From: Rhynchopus sp. YZ270_cl-10
Lineage: Eukaryota > Euglenozoa > Diplonemea > Diplonemida > Diplonemidae
DNA: 64,000 bases
Direction: 5' to 3'
NCBI GenBank assembly: GCA_964035575.1
Contig: OZ037841.1
Span: 1,426,001 to 1,490,000 of the forward strand
Shown: positions 10,461 to 20,442 of the stretch, piece by piece
Layout of the letters: each line of letters starts with the position of its first letter
Position numbering within the stretch: position 1 is the stretch's first letter
Translations under genes and position numbers: made by a program
Notes under the pieces: model-generated
Database searches by the model: none
What the model was told of the DNA's origin: nothing
Seen by the model: only the letters and a program-made list of their open reading frames with translations

Positions 10461-11138
10461 GTTGGCAAATTCTTTTATGAAATCCTCCTCATTTCGAAAA
10501 TTCTGCCTTTTTTTTGCGGAGGATCTTGAGAGCCCTGTTTCTCTTCCCCAACCACCCCCTTTTTTTTCTCTTTTTTTTCATAGAAACATTGGTATTGAAA
10601 AGTGTACCACGTAAAGACGTTCATGGTCCAACATTGTGTGAGAGTAGGTGGACGTTAGTCCACTGAATATCATGTCTTCGTGGGAGTTGGTATAGTGGGT
10701 ATACATCCTATGCAGACAGTATGTTTTGTGATCTCTAATATTTGACATGAATGAGCAATACGTTGTAAAAAAATATTTTTTCGTATCATTATCATCGACC
10801 TTGGAACCCGGGGTGGCGTGTTGCCCATCTTTTTTTTAAAGAAAGTTGGGAACATTTTTGATCCCCTATACCTATGCTATCGATTTGAATTGCATATGTT
10901 GAAATACTTTGTCCAGTTTTCTTTTATTGCCTGTACCTTCAACTTCTCCTAGACGAGAAGCATATTTAATCTTGCCACCCATTCATATTTCCCCCCCTCT
11001 CTGGCCTCCTTTACATAGTCCGATGTGCTTCCAGACAAAGGCATTTAATAAAAAATGACCTATACCTTTTGCACAACAAAAAAAGCTTATTTGATGTATG
11101 ATTCAATGAAAAACAAAACAGCGGGGGTGCAATAAAAC

Positions 11139-11417
11139 CAGGGACTCCGCTAGGTACTAAAGTTCTGTTGATTGTCAACAGAACTTTTTGAAAATGGGGG
11201 GGGAAAAAAAAAAAAAAAAAGTTCTGCTGAGTGGTTCAGACCCGTTCTACCTGTCAAAAAAGCTCAGGAGAAGAAGATATGGAGAGGTGAGTGCTCAAAC
11301 GTCCCAAAAAAGTCAAAATCGGGCGTTGAAAAAAAAAAAAGTTGCGTACCGTGCGCCCCCACCACGTGGACCATCAACAGAACATTTTCAAAATCGGAAA
11401 TCCTAGCGGAGAGCCTG
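11139..11417. mobile_element. Short inverted-repeat element (MITE-like), about 280 bp
   Basis: The ends share the perfect inverted repeat CTCCGCTAGG (11145-11154) and CCTAGCGGAG (11402-11411). A second inverted pair lies inside: GTTCTGTTGAT on the left and ATCAACAGAAC on the right. The left part also folds on itself (AAGTTCTGTTGA and TCAACAGAACTT around TTG). The interior is A-rich with several poly-A runs and no gene. Confidence 0.65.
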
Positions 11418-11470
11418 AATAAAACTCTTAAAAAAAAAAAAAATCGAAACCTCACCTGAAGTTTTATTAT

Positions 11471-11603
11471 TCCTACAAGCGTAGCTTAAAGGAGGAATAG
11501 TTCCTCAGATACGGTCGCCAATCACCCCTCAAACAGGGTAATTGAGCAATCAACGAAAAAACCTTTTTTCCTTTTCCTTACCTATCAGAGTTACTATTTT
11601 TTG
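11471..11603. ncRNA. Structured element H, copy 1 (spliced-leader-like or acceptor-like)
   Basis: The best conserved of three copies (also 33890-34021 and 61504-61626). Read on the minus strand: a 20-base conserved block ending CTCTGATAG, directly followed by GTAAGG, a strong 5' splice site. Next come a T-rich tract, a 9-bp hairpin (CAATTACCC and GGGTGATTG), a hairpin GAGGAA/TTCCTC and a last hairpin AAGC/GCTT. The order exon, GTAAG, hairpins is that of a spliced-leader RNA. Read on the plus strand it is hairpins, pyrimidine tract and CTATCAG, like a splice acceptor. I cannot decide the strand from sequence alone. Confidence 0.4.
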
Positions 11604-11995
11604 CAATGACTGTTTTGTTCTGCCACTGTTGCCCTGTTTTTACCCCTCCGATAATTTGCAGCCTTTTGGGTCGTTTGTTTCTTTCATCGTTTCTTTTTAA
11701 AGGGCGAAGGAGGACTACATACATCGTGATAGTGTCTCTCTTTTAGATAATATTATTGCAACCCGCCGTTCTTCCCTCAGAAATATCTGTTTTAGAAAAA
11801 AAATACTGAGTGAAAAAAGGCATCGGGACGAAAGACCCGGCTAGCCCAAACATACCACACGTGCCGCCAGGGATAGTAAAAGTAAAAGAAAAGAAAAGTG
11901 TAGCGGCTTTCGTGGCAGCACACATTCATGTGGGATATGCGTCCTTTCATGTACTTATTTATTTACACCTTCTGGTTGTTGACTGCAGGGCCAAT

Positions 11996-12072
11996 TTTGT
12001 GCTTTCATCCGGATGGCTGGCAGTACAGTGGGTCAGTCGGAGGTGCCTGCATCAACAACTACATTATTTTGC
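11996..12072 (+). repeat. Dispersed repeat E, copy 1
   Basis: About 77 bases with the core TGTGCTTTCATCCGGATGG, then GGGTCAGTCGGAGGTGCC and TGCATCAACAACTACA. Near-identical copies occur at 21372-21452 and, more diverged, 55701-55780. CATCCGGATG is a perfect palindrome. Confidence 0.8.
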
Positions 12073-12789
12073 AACTGCTTAAAATATAACCACATAAACA
12101 CGCCTTGCTAGAGGTCTGTTTGTTTCATGTTTATTTTTAATGTTCGGGAACAGAGACGCAGTTCTGTTCCCGAATGTCAATTACCCTCCCATTTGGGACT
12201 TTTTTTTTTCTTTTCTATTTTTGACTTTTTTTTTATCAGTCGCTCCCAGGTACAGTGTCAACAGTCCGTCAGGAAACATTATGCCTGACGAAAAAATGCT
12301 GGCTGCCTTCGCAGATACGTATTGTGCACTTTCCACCCCACCTTTTCTTTTGCCGCCCCCTTTTCAACCCCGCTCCTCGCAACCCTGCCCCCTTTTTTTT
12401 GTCCGGAAATGACCTACCGTACTGGATTGTTATGGTTATTAGTGCTCCTGAAATAAAAAATACCAAGTACGCAACAACTACGCACTAAGTACGCAACAAG
12501 TACGCAATATAGGGTATTCCTGTATTTTTTTTCGTGCACAAAGTGCGCAACAAGTACGCAAAATGGGGTTATCAAGAGCACCAATTATTGTTATTTTTTT
12601 TTACACAACGCACCTTACCCGGTGCATCAGAGACAACGACAACATCAAAAAAAAAAAAAAAAAAAGTGAATTTCCTCTGTCGCTCTCCCTTTCCCCCCCT
12701 CCTGAATCCCTCCCCTCCATCACAGAGTTTATTAATATTTTTTTTGTGGTTATTTTCAGTTTTGTTTTGCTTTCCCCCACCCTTTGACG

Positions 12790-15093
12790 ATGCCTTCTGA
12801 GGTAACAAATCCATTGCTTCCGACGAAGAGAAATTCATCTGCTCCCCCTGTGTCGAAGGTTCCCCCGAAGCTGACGTTATTGACCGAGCCACGTTCGGCT
12901 AGTATTGTGCCAGAATATGTGTCATTGTCGACGCAAAGTGAGATGTTTGGGATTCCTTCGTTTATGCAGTATCTGTTCGCAGAGCATGAAGGTGATGATA
13001 AAATTCTGAGAAATCATTTTTTGGCAAGGTTATGGTGGTCCGGGCAGTTTCGACCCCTTATCAAAAACGATTATGAAGCGCAAAAGAGACGCGACGCAGG
13101 CAGCTTCAGCAGCCTCTGTGAGTTCTTCCAGGTCGGTTCCGCCGACCCAAGCTTCCTCTGGTGGTGGGATATCCTTGCTCTGCTCTCCTCCTTCGCGCTG
13201 TACAGCATCACTATCTACAGCGACTTCGCGCTTGCGGAACGCAAAAACGGCTTTCCCCTGGGCCTAGCCCTCACATTTCAACTGGTATTTGGCGCAGTGC
13301 TTTTATTAGACAGCATTGCCACCAAACACAAACTGCGTCTCTCTGTCTCAGAAGGGTTCACAGCGCTGTTTACCAACCCCTCCACAGTGCCGCGCGGATT
13401 TACCAAATGGTTGCTAATCGACTTCCTCCCGGGGATTCCTTTGGATACGGTGTTGACCTTGATTGTGGTGATAGTGGAGGCAGGGGATAGGTCTGTCCTT
13501 GCGCAGGCCGCTGTTATAGTGTCAAATGTGCGTTTGTTGGCATTGGGGAAAATATTTTATGCTATGTCGCCTGATTACATCAGCGTGAACAACCCTGTAT
13601 CGAAGGTGCCCAAGACATATTATATGTTTGTCTTCAAGGCGTCGACGTTGGTGAAGGGGACGTATTGGTGGTTGATCATCACGCACTTCATTGCGTGCAC
13701 CAGAAACGCGATGCGGCATCTGCACGACAAGCCAAACAGCTACATGGACGGCCTCTACTGGACGGTCATCACCCTCTGTGCGGTGGGCTACAGCGACAGC
13801 CCGGACACAAGCGTTCTCGATAAGGTGCTAGCGTGCTTTACATTTCTGATAGGTCTTCTGATCAACTCCTTCTTCGTCGGTGCCCTTACGGTGACAATGC
13901 AGAGGGGAAACGCTCGGTATGTGTTTTTGTATTTTTTTTTTCCATTCATTTCTCACAGCCTCCTCCGTGCAGAGCATATGTTGTTGACGCTCTCCGCCTG
14001 CGCTTCTTCAGAGATGCCCGACTTTCTTCTCGAGCAGATCCTCGCCCTGCAACTCTTTTCCATGGACTCTGAGTACGACAGCATCTTCAGCGACGTCGCC
14101 TCCAAGATGCCTCAGCAGCTCTCCGCCACCATCGAGCTGGTCGTCAAGCAACGCCACATCCTGAGTATCCCTTTCTTCTCCACGCTGAGCTACCCCTGCC
14201 AGCTCTTTCTTGCAAGCACGATGAAGACTGTTACGTGCACCGCACAACACACGATGATTGTGAATGGGAACCAGATGGATGCGGTGTTTTACCTTGCATG
14301 CGGCTATGCAGTTCAGGTTAAAAGTGTGCTTCAGACTGACGCACGCGAGCACCTTGAAACAAGCGAAGGAGAGGACAGCGCATCAACGGCAACCCCTACC
14401 GGCTCTCCCGGATCCCCCGGATCCCCCGGCTTCTCCCAGGCTCCACAAAATGCAGAAAAAAATCTGCGCTATCTCAAAGCCGGTGCCTCCTTTGGCAGCG
14501 AATCACTCAATTGCGAAATCCCCTATTCCGTCAAAACGCTGACCTGCTGTGTCTTCTATAAGGTGGATTTGGAATCCCTTCAAAACCTGATTCATATGTT
14601 CCCCTGCTTCAAAGATGAGCCCTTAGGCGATGGTTCTGGAACCCTAGGCAGTTTGGCAACAGGGTCCACCCCGGCAGCCTTTGTGTATGAGGAGTACCTC
14701 AACCCACGATATGGCGCGACAATAGAAAATAGTAGTGAAAATTACTTTGGGGACGAGCTTGCGGACGACTCCTGCGGGCAAGGGAACGGAGGCGATTCAA
14801 AGGAAAAGTCTGATAAGGTGGAAAAGATGGAGCCGTCGCCTGACAAACGGCAAGGACCGCGTCCTGAGCGTACCCCCTCCTTCCGACGTGGTGTCAACGG
14901 AGTTCCTCAATCCCCTCGGGGAGGAAGTCTGATCGTTCGTGAACGCTCGCGGTCCCTTCTCCTAGGCACACAGCCTGTGCGTAACACAGAGACGCGGCGC
15001 GTAAAGAACCCCACTCCACTCCGTGTGCACAGCATCAAGGCGCTGCTCGACTGCAAAGCTTTTTTGGGGATTTTGAAAAAACAAAGAATGTAA
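12790..15093 (+). CDS. Cyclic-nucleotide-gated/voltage-gated-type cation channel
   Basis: About 753 residues after splicing. The first ATG is at 12790 and TAA at 15091-15093. A roughly 100-residue cytosolic N-terminus precedes six hydrophobic segments. The pore loop reads TLCAVGYSD, close to the potassium filter GYGD. S4 (about residues 217-258) has few positive charges. A C-linker and a cyclic-nucleotide-binding-like fold follow (about 444-590), but its phosphate-binding cassette is atypical: FGSES replaces FGE and the usual Arg-Thr/Ala pair is absent. The tail is Ser/Pro/Arg-rich and includes GSPGSPGSPG. A 42-nt intron is likely at 13917-13958 (CG then GTATGT, ending TCTCACAG). Its length is a multiple of three and it lacks a stop, so unspliced mRNA would add 14 hydrophobic residues. 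Family placement is secure; ligand gating is doubtful. Confidence 0.88.
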   Translation: MPSEVTNPLLPTKRNSSAPPVSKVPPKLTLLTEPRSASIVPEYVSLSTQSEMFGIPSFMQYLFAEHEGDDKILRNHFLARLWWSGQFRPLIKNDYEAQKRRDAGSFSSLCEFFQVGSADPSFLWWWDILALLSSFALYSITIYSDFALAERKNGFPLGLALTFQLVFGAVLLLDSIATKHKLRLSVSEGFTALFTNPSTVPRGFTKWLLIDFLPGIPLDTVLTLIVVIVEAGDRSVLAQAAVIVSNVRLLALGKIFYAMSPDYISVNNPVSKVPKTYYMFVFKASTLVKGTYWWLIITHFIACTRNAMRHLHDKPNSYMDGLYWTVITLCAVGYSDSPDTSVLDKVLACFTFLIGLLINSFFVGALTVTMQRGNARYVFLYFFFPFISHSLLRAEHMLLTLSACASSEMPDFLLEQILALQLFSMDSEYDSIFSDVASKMPQQLSATIELVVKQRHILSIPFFSTLSYPCQLFLASTMKTVTCTAQHTMIVNGNQMDAVFYLACGYAVQVKSVLQTDAREHLETSEGEDSASTATPTGSPGSPGSPGFSQAPQNAEKNLRYLKAGASFGSESLNCEIPYSVKTLTCCVFYKVDLESLQNLIHMFPCFKDEPLGDGSGTLGSLATGSTPAAFVYEEYLNPRYGATIENSSENYFGDELADDSCGQGNGGDSKEKSDKVEKMEPSPDKRQGPRPERTPSFRRGVNGVPQSPRGGSLIVRERSRSLLLGTQPVRNTETRRVKNPTPLRVHSIKALLDCKAFLGILKKQRM
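13917..13958 (+). other. Probable 42-nt intron in channel gene
   Basis: GTATGT donor, T-rich body and TCTCACAG acceptor. The 14 codons it would encode (beginning YVFLYFFFPF) interrupt the junction of the last pore helix and C-linker, which argues for removal. It is nearly the same size and style as the 43-nt intron of the ATP synthase gene. Confidence 0.75.
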
Positions 15094-15723
15094 AATGGGG
15101 GCTTTTTGCGAAGAACAGAACCCCCCCATTTGTGCCACGCAAGAAGTACACCACCTGTGTGAACTCCTCGCTTTTTTGGAAATTTTTTTGCCATTCCTTT
15201 TAGGGAACGGAGCATGGTCCGGTCCTGGAAACTCCAAGAAAATGGAGTCGGCGGGCTTTTTCTTCTTCTTCCCCACAAAAAAAATGCCACTTGTGGTTCC
15301 CTCACCCCCCTTCTTGTAGTTGTTTGATGTTCACGCTTTCACACCAAAAAAAAAAAAATAATCATTTCTCTTTTACAAGAGCTTTGCGGTTGTGTGCAGG
15401 TGTGGCTACGAAATACAACACATTATTTGGGGGGTTCCTTTTTTCGAAAAAATATATGTGCACACAAACAGAGGCACGTTTCATCATCATTTCACGCCTC
15501 CTTTTTTCCCTTTTCCCTTTCTCCTCTTCTTCTGTCTTTACTCCCCCTTATGTATTTTTTTTTTTGACTACTTCTTTGGTATCGAACGCCCCCCCATCAG
15601 TTCTAAAACATGATAAAAAAGTGCACGCTTTTCGATGACAAATTACCTCCCACTTATCACCTCTCTCTACGGATAACATACACGGCCGAGTCGGGGCGAA
15701 AAATACCCCAAAAAGCTTAAGGT

Positions 15724-15909
15724 TCACGTATTTCCGAAAAAATACGCGCATGGCAGACACTTGCACTTGGGGCACTTCTTCTTGGCCAGCAACTCTGCAC
15801 TGCCGGATGCATTCTTCAGCCCCTTCCTCAGATTAAGATCAGAGGGATGCTTTTTTGTTTGTTTGTCTGCCTCCGAATCCTCCCCCCCCATCCTTCTCTT
15901 GCTGTTCAC
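15724..15909 (-). CDS. Possible 61-residue ORF or gene remnant with a CPKCKC motif
   Basis: The minus-strand frame starts MNSKRRMGGEDSEADKQTKK and ends with AKKKCPKCKCLPCAYFF, a CxxCxC cluster like the end of a zinc-binding segment. Composition is less homopolymer-rich than its surroundings. It is one of the few coding-like stretches against the direction of all the genes, so a remnant of an older gene or insertion is more likely than a living gene. Confidence 0.22.
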   Translation of the reverse strand: MNSKRRMGGEDSEADKQTKKHPSDLNLRKGLKNASGSAELLAKKKCPKCKCLPCAYFFGNT

Positions 15910-16022
15910 CGTGTGCGTCCATCGTCTGAGAGTGAGAGTGATGCAGTGGGGGGGTAAGGCCCTCTTCCGACTCGGCCCGGATGCATTGTATGGGATAATA
16001 TCCCTAATTTTTTCTCATTTTT

Positions 16023-16091
16023 TTTGATAAATTGTTGGAGTAGTGTAGTTGCCTCGGTTGTGTTGCCACAGTTGTGCAAATCTCCACTGTC
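16023..16091. repeat. 69-bp inverted repeat, left arm
   Basis: From TTTGATAAATTG to CTCCACTGTC. The reverse complement occurs at 17452-17520 with three mismatches by my count. The two arms enclose the gene at 16249-16962. Confidence 0.88.
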
Positions 16092-16248
16092 AACTCCCAC
16101 CTCACCACCAAACCTTTGAGTCACACAACCTCCTCTTCCTCTTCCTCCTAGGTATATCTACACCTTCCCCCCACCTCACCCCACCCGCTTTATCTCCTTC
16201 TTCTTTACTCCCCTCTTTTTCTCCTCTTATCTTTCTTCCCTTCAAAGA

Positions 16249-16962
16249 ATGGGAAACTGTAGAAGCAAATCTAACGTTGAAGTGCATTGCCAGAGGAGGG
16301 AGCGGGGTTTAAATCAGGTGAGACATACACAATGTGACGTGCTGGCACCTGTCGCACCACCGTTGGCTCCGCGCAGTAGGAAAACCTCGATGCGGCAGTG
16401 CAGACCGCAATCTGGTCTGTTGGGGAGACGATCTGAGATGGGAATGGACCTGAGGGTATTGGTTCCGACGGTGGTGGGGAAAGCTCCGATGGCGTGGTGG
16501 GCACAACAGGACATTAAGGACGCAGAGGAGGGTCGCTCCTCCTCCAAGCGTAAGGAGGCCCGCAAGCCAGTCCAAAAAGACCAATCCGGATGGAACGCAA
16601 GAATGATGGAGAACCGCCGTAGACGTGCCTCGTACTACGCCTCGCACGCAGAGAAGAGAGAACGTGAAGCAAAGGCTGCACAAACAGCAGAAGTAGCCCG
16701 CTACCTCTCCTCCTGCCGTTCTGTCACCTCCGAGTCGTTTACCCTATCCCCTCCATCAAGAGCAGATGTTGTGTCCACAAATGATGCCAAATCTCCAGAA
16801 TGCGCACCCACAGCAATCCACATCGGGGGCTGTGATACCAAGGGGAGTGCAAGTGGCAGCACCCTAAAGCGACTCAGCAGTGCGTCATCAGCGGGGATGA
16901 CGTCGGAAGGGGGGTCTTCCTTCGCAGTGTCATCCTTCGTGAGAAGGGAAGCAGTGTATTGA
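16249..16962 (+). CDS. Probable N-myristoylated basic protein, unrecognised
   Basis: 237 residues beginning MGNCRSKS, a good N-myristoylation sequence (Gly2, small residue at 6) with a neighbouring Cys4 that could be palmitoylated. It is therefore likely attached to the inner face of the plasma or flagellar membrane. The body is Arg/Lys/Ser-rich with a central basic coiled segment (about 100-150, many Arg, Lys, Glu and Ala). The C-terminus is Ser-rich. No domain is recognised. The ATG follows a C/T tract and CAAAG by one base, so the 5' UTR may be extremely short or the acceptor may be further up (CTCCTAG at about 16151). It sits inside the 69-bp inverted repeat. Confidence 0.7.
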   Translation: MGNCRSKSNVEVHCQRRERGLNQVRHTQCDVLAPVAPPLAPRSRKTSMRQCRPQSGLLGRRSEMGMDLRVLVPTVVGKAPMAWWAQQDIKDAEEGRSSSKRKEARKPVQKDQSGWNARMMENRRRRASYYASHAEKREREAKAAQTAEVARYLSSCRSVTSESFTLSPPSRADVVSTNDAKSPECAPTAIHIGGCDTKGSASGSTLKRLSSASSAGMTSEGGSSFAVSSFVRREAVY

Positions 16963-17451
16963 GAGCAAAAGGAGGGGAGGAGGAGGGGGGGGGTGTTTGT
17001 GAGGTAAGAGGTTTTCAAAGGATTTTTTTTGCCCTCAAAACGGGGGGGGTAAAACCCTTCTGAGAGGGAGAAAAAATGTGATGTACTCTTTTCCGCTTCC
17101 CAAACGTGCGCAACCTTGATCCTATTAGCAGCTGTCTCCTTAAATGGCTGGTATCGGGTGGGAGGTGTGCGGATCTGTGTAGGGGATACTCTGGGTTGGA
17201 AGTGACTGAGTGTCGCCTTCCCTTGGAGATTGTTCTGCTGCACTGGGCAATCGATCGTTGGGAATGTTGTTTTGTACTTTCACTTTCAAATTTAAAAACC
17301 GTCTGTTTTGATGTTTTGGCAGATGCGTTTTCGACAATGGGTTGTGAAGCATTTGTCACTGTGTCACTGTGTCACTGTACCTGATCTACTCAGAGACATC
17401 ACACAGAATGTCTGTACAGCAACCAATTTGCAGCCACTATTTCAAAAAAAA

Positions 17452-17520
17452 GACAGTGGAGATTTGCACAACTGTGGCACCACAACCGAGGCAACTACAC
17501 TGCTCCAACACTTTATCAAA
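17452..17520. repeat. 69-bp inverted repeat, right arm
   Basis: Reverse complement of 16023-16091, starting GACAGTGGAGATTTG and ending CTTTATCAAA. It lies 490 bases past the stop of the enclosed gene. Confidence 0.88.
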
Positions 17521-17541
17521 AAAAAGTAAAAAATAAAAAAC

Positions 17542-17575
17542 GCCATACCATGGTAGGTTACAGTGAAAAAAAAAA
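17542..17575 (+). repeat. Repeat K, copy 1
   Basis: TACCATGGTAGGTTACAGTG followed by a long poly-A. The same phrase plus poly-A occurs at 26452-26480. The inner ACCATGGT is a palindrome. Confidence 0.7.
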
Positions 17576-18080
17576 AAAAAAAAAAAAAACGTGTGCACAT
17601 ACCTTTGTTTCACCGCGCCGGAAGGCGATGGTGGCAGGTCTGTACATAGTTTGACCTTGGGATATGTCTCGTCTTTTTTGGGGCGCAATCCTTTTCTTTG
17701 GCACCCACACACCAAAACGCCCCCCCTTTTTTTTGTGTGTACAATTCTGATTATATGCTCTTATAAAGCCGCACCCCCTTCTGTTGCTAACCTTTTCCCT
17801 CCCTCTTCAGTCATGCATGCCATGTTTGAATTCCCTCCTTGTTGAATTTTTCAGAAATATCTGTGTTATTTGAGACGCATTCAGTTCCTAAGTTTGTTTT
17901 GTGTCCACTCTCGACTTCATTTTTTTTTGTGGCAAGGTGACTAAGTGACTGCAGGTAAAAAGATTGATGAATAACCAATGTTCAAAACATTAAGTTATCT
18001 ATTAAGACTAAGTGACTGCAGGTACCGCTTAGACTCATCTACTCTTGCCAAGCAGTTCTCGCTTGTGTTCACGAAATAAG

Positions 18081-18120
18081 ATGTGTGCCCGTGAGGTGCA
18101 TTCAATTTCATCTTGAAGCC
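18081..18120 (+). repeat. Hairpin element, family B (diverged)
   Basis: ATGTGTGCCCGTGAGGTGCA, then TTCAATTTCATCTTGAAGC. The stem GTGC/GTGCA type is kept and the loop has changed. Confidence 0.5.
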
Positions 18121-18374
18121 TTTTTTTGTCCCTTTGTTCCCTTGTTCCCTCTACCTGGAGGGTCAGTGCTTATGTGCCCGTAAAGGCTATATTTTTGCAT
18201 TGTAAAAAAAAACAAAAATACAAAAACCCCCCGTATGATCCCCCATTGTGTGTGGTGTAGCGTCATACCCTCCTCTCCTCTCCCCAATTATTAAAATAAG
18301 TGTTGCTCGAAATATGCGTATTTTTTGGCCAGTTCTAACTGGGTCAAAATTCATTCCCCCATTGCCTTTTTTTA

Positions 18375-18409
18375 AAGGTGACTGAACCTGGCTTGGGTTC
18401 ATTATAAGG
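18375..18409 (+). repeat. Hairpin element, family A (diverged)
   Basis: AAGGTGACTGAACC, then GGCTTGGGTTCATTATAAGG. It runs directly into the 9-base tandem array. Confidence 0.55.
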
Positions 18410-18527
18410 GTGTACTGTGTGTACTGTGTGTACTGTGTGTACTGTGTGTACTGTGTGTACTGTGTGTACTGTGTGTACTGTGTGTACTGTGTGTACTGTG
18501 TGTACTGTGTGTAATGTGTGTAATGTG
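18410..18527 (+). repeat. Tandem array, 9-base unit GTGTACTGT
   Basis: About 13 head-to-tail copies; the last two are changed to GTGTAATGT. The unit is a multiple of three, so both strands stay open (Val-His-Thr on the minus strand), but there is no start context and it is unlikely to be coding. Confidence 0.95.
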
Positions 18528-18919
18528 CGAGGTACCACAGTGCAGGACCTCACAAGCTCTCACAGCCTGTTGTGTGTCTCACGGAGACAATCACGGATCA
18601 CTCAAACCTGCAGAAAACAAAACCCATTTTTTTTTGCACAAGCACACACACGTAACACACAAGTACACCTAAAGTAGTCGGGGGAAAAACGGTACAGAAA
18701 AGTACGTAAAAAAACCCTCCTTTCTTGCTCTCCTCCCCCTCTCGCTCCCACTTTGTTTGAGACCCGTCTCATGTAGTAAAGTTGCCCGTGTAATATTTTG
18801 TTGTTGCACAACAGCCGACTTGCTGAAAACGTCTCTTTTTTCTTATAGAAGTATAGAGGTATATTCTTCTCGCTTTGGGGCGTACAGAATACCTTTTTTT
18901 CATTTTTGGATGTAAACCT

Positions 18920-19015
18920 CGAAATGGATGTAGGACTTGCATGGGGCCCACCCGGTGCCCCGATCATGTCCGAGGTACACTGTCACGAGAGGACTTTGTA
19001 TTTCAAGTCAGATTT
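18920..19015 (+). repeat. Two-hairpin composite element F+C, copy 1
   Basis: F part: GAAATGGATGTAGGACTTGC with a GGGG/ACCC hairpin. C part, from 18973: GGTACACTGTC, loop ACGAGAG, GACTTTGTA, then the tail TTTCAAGTCAGA. The same order and spacing occurs at 28048-28128 and 53403-53487. Confidence 0.75.
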
Positions 19016-19205
19016 CATTTTTGGTAGGTGCCTATTCTCTGCGAGGCTTAGGTCGTTCTGCTTCCTTTGCGCATTTTCTCTATAAAAAAATATTATTTTT
19101 TTTGGCCCGTTTTTTTGTCCTCCTCTCTTGGGGAATCGGGTGTTTGTGTATTTTTTTTGAAGATGTTTTCCATGCGAAATCTATTCCTCTTTCAAGCTTT
19201 CTGTA

Positions 19206-19238
19206 AGATGACTAAAACACTAGGCTTAGGTTCATCGG
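19206..19238 (+). repeat. Hairpin element, family A
   Basis: AGATGACTAA and TTAGGTTCATC arms pair perfectly at the base; the loop is AAACACTAGGC. Confidence 0.65.
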
Positions 19239-19450
19239 TTCAGCATTTTTCTTTGCTTCTAGACAAAAACCCAAACTTACCGTCACTATGATCTCCTCCG
19301 AAGACGGCCTATGGGTTTTGCTTTTTTTTTTTTTTTTGGTATAAATTCTCGCACGACAACGAAAGCGGTAAAGATGCGCGTCTCTTCTTAGAGTCATGTT
19401 CATCTTTCACGCTTTCCTCAATTGTTTTTATCAGATTCTATTTGTATTTT

Positions 19451-19498
19451 TGCATGAGCTCGACCGAGCTGCGTTACAGCACAGTTCAATTACTCTAT
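19451..19498 (+). repeat. Hairpin element, family I
   Basis: AGCTC, GACC, GAGCT hairpin, followed by GCGTTACAGCACAG, then TTCAATTACTCT and a pyrimidine-rich stretch. Confidence 0.65.
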
Positions 19499-19754
19499 TC
19501 CCCCCCGGCTTTGACGACACAAATATAGGCCCACTTTTTATTATTCTTTTTTGCGACCGCACAGATGTACTGTACAACGTACAGATTTTTAAAACGAAAA
19601 CAAAAAACCATTGCAAAAAACCCCATCCGTGCAAACAGAGAAATCACGAACAGACCACCTTAGTGTCGGAGCAACATTAGGGTGATGCTACCAAATTTTC
19701 TTTATTTTTTGACGACAAAACAAAAAGGTCGCACTCACTATTTAGTATTTATTT

Positions 19755-19800
19755 TGCATGAGCTCAACCGAGCTACGTTTTAGCACGTTTCAACTTCTCT
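19755..19800 (+). repeat. Hairpin element, family I
   Basis: AGCTC, AACC, GAGCT hairpin, then ACGTTTTAGCACG and the tail TTTCAACTTCTCTT. It is the cleanest copy of this family. Confidence 0.7.
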
Positions 19801-19823
19801 TATTTATTTTATTTTTTTCGAAC

Positions 19824-19878
19824 AGTGCCAACATCCGCCGTCATCCGATGAGGTGTAAGCACTGCCAACTTCAAAGGT
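19824..19878 (+). repeat. Hairpin element, family D
   Basis: AGTGC and GCACT arms enclose ATCCGCCGTCATCCGATGAGG; the tail is GCCAACTTC. Confidence 0.6.
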
Positions 19879-20442
19879 TGCTAAGCAGGAGGCTTGGTTT
19901 CATCTTGATTTTCTTTTCTGAACAAACACGACAGTGAAGTAAATTTAAATTGCCTTGTGGTTCTACTTGTGGCTTACAACGCTGAAAACCGCAAGCAAAA
20001 AAGGCATTTACTTCACCACCGTGAACCTCCCTTGAGTTACCACCCTCCCCTCCCACTTTTCATCGTTGGGGGTATTGGGATGGCACAATGAAAGCAAGAC
20101 GTTCCCCTTTTGTTTTTCAGTTGTGTGTCATGTCAACCTATTATAGACCCAAATACCCGCTCTTCTTTCCTCATTCAACATAGCCCGCACAAACAAAAGT
20201 CCCACATTGCTGGTTTTTACAGAAAAGTCTTTTCACAATATTTTGATATTCGCAAGGTAAATACCTCTACGCTTGCGGTCAAATAAAAAAAAGAAAAAAA
20301 AAAAAAAGAAATAAAAATGCCGACTCATCTTTCCCGTGAGAGTTTTCTGTACGTTCTTTGCAGGGGTCTTTGTCTGTCTTTTTAGTGATTGTGTGCAGCG
20401 AGGCTTAGGATTAACATTGCATTGTTTTTTTCTGGTCCACCG

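Larger units (their letters stand above)
8797..12789. other. Gene-poor intergenic region rich in small elements
   Basis: No convincing coding sequence in about 4 kb. It is T-rich with many homopolymers. It holds D-type hairpin elements (8866-8907, 10278-10333), a fragment of repeat G (10408-10460), two short inverted-repeat elements (9842-9971 and 11139-11417), a three-copy structured element (11471-11603) and repeat E (11996-12072). Around 12475-12560 the phrase AAGTACGCAACAA recurs several times in tandem. The last 130 bases are C/T-rich and end in a splice-acceptor-like ATCACAG at about 12724. Confidence 0.6.
15094..16248. other. Intergenic region with a possible minus-strand ORF remnant
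   Basis: T- and C-rich DNA. The only coding-like stretch is on the minus strand at 15724-15909. The left arm of a 69-bp inverted repeat is at 16023-16091. The last 100 bases are a strong C/T tract ending CTTCAAAG immediately before the next ATG. Confidence 0.55.

Noticed and set aside
18344-18553. Minus-strand frame with Val-His-Thr repeats
   Set aside because: Produced by the 9-base tandem array; not a protein gene.
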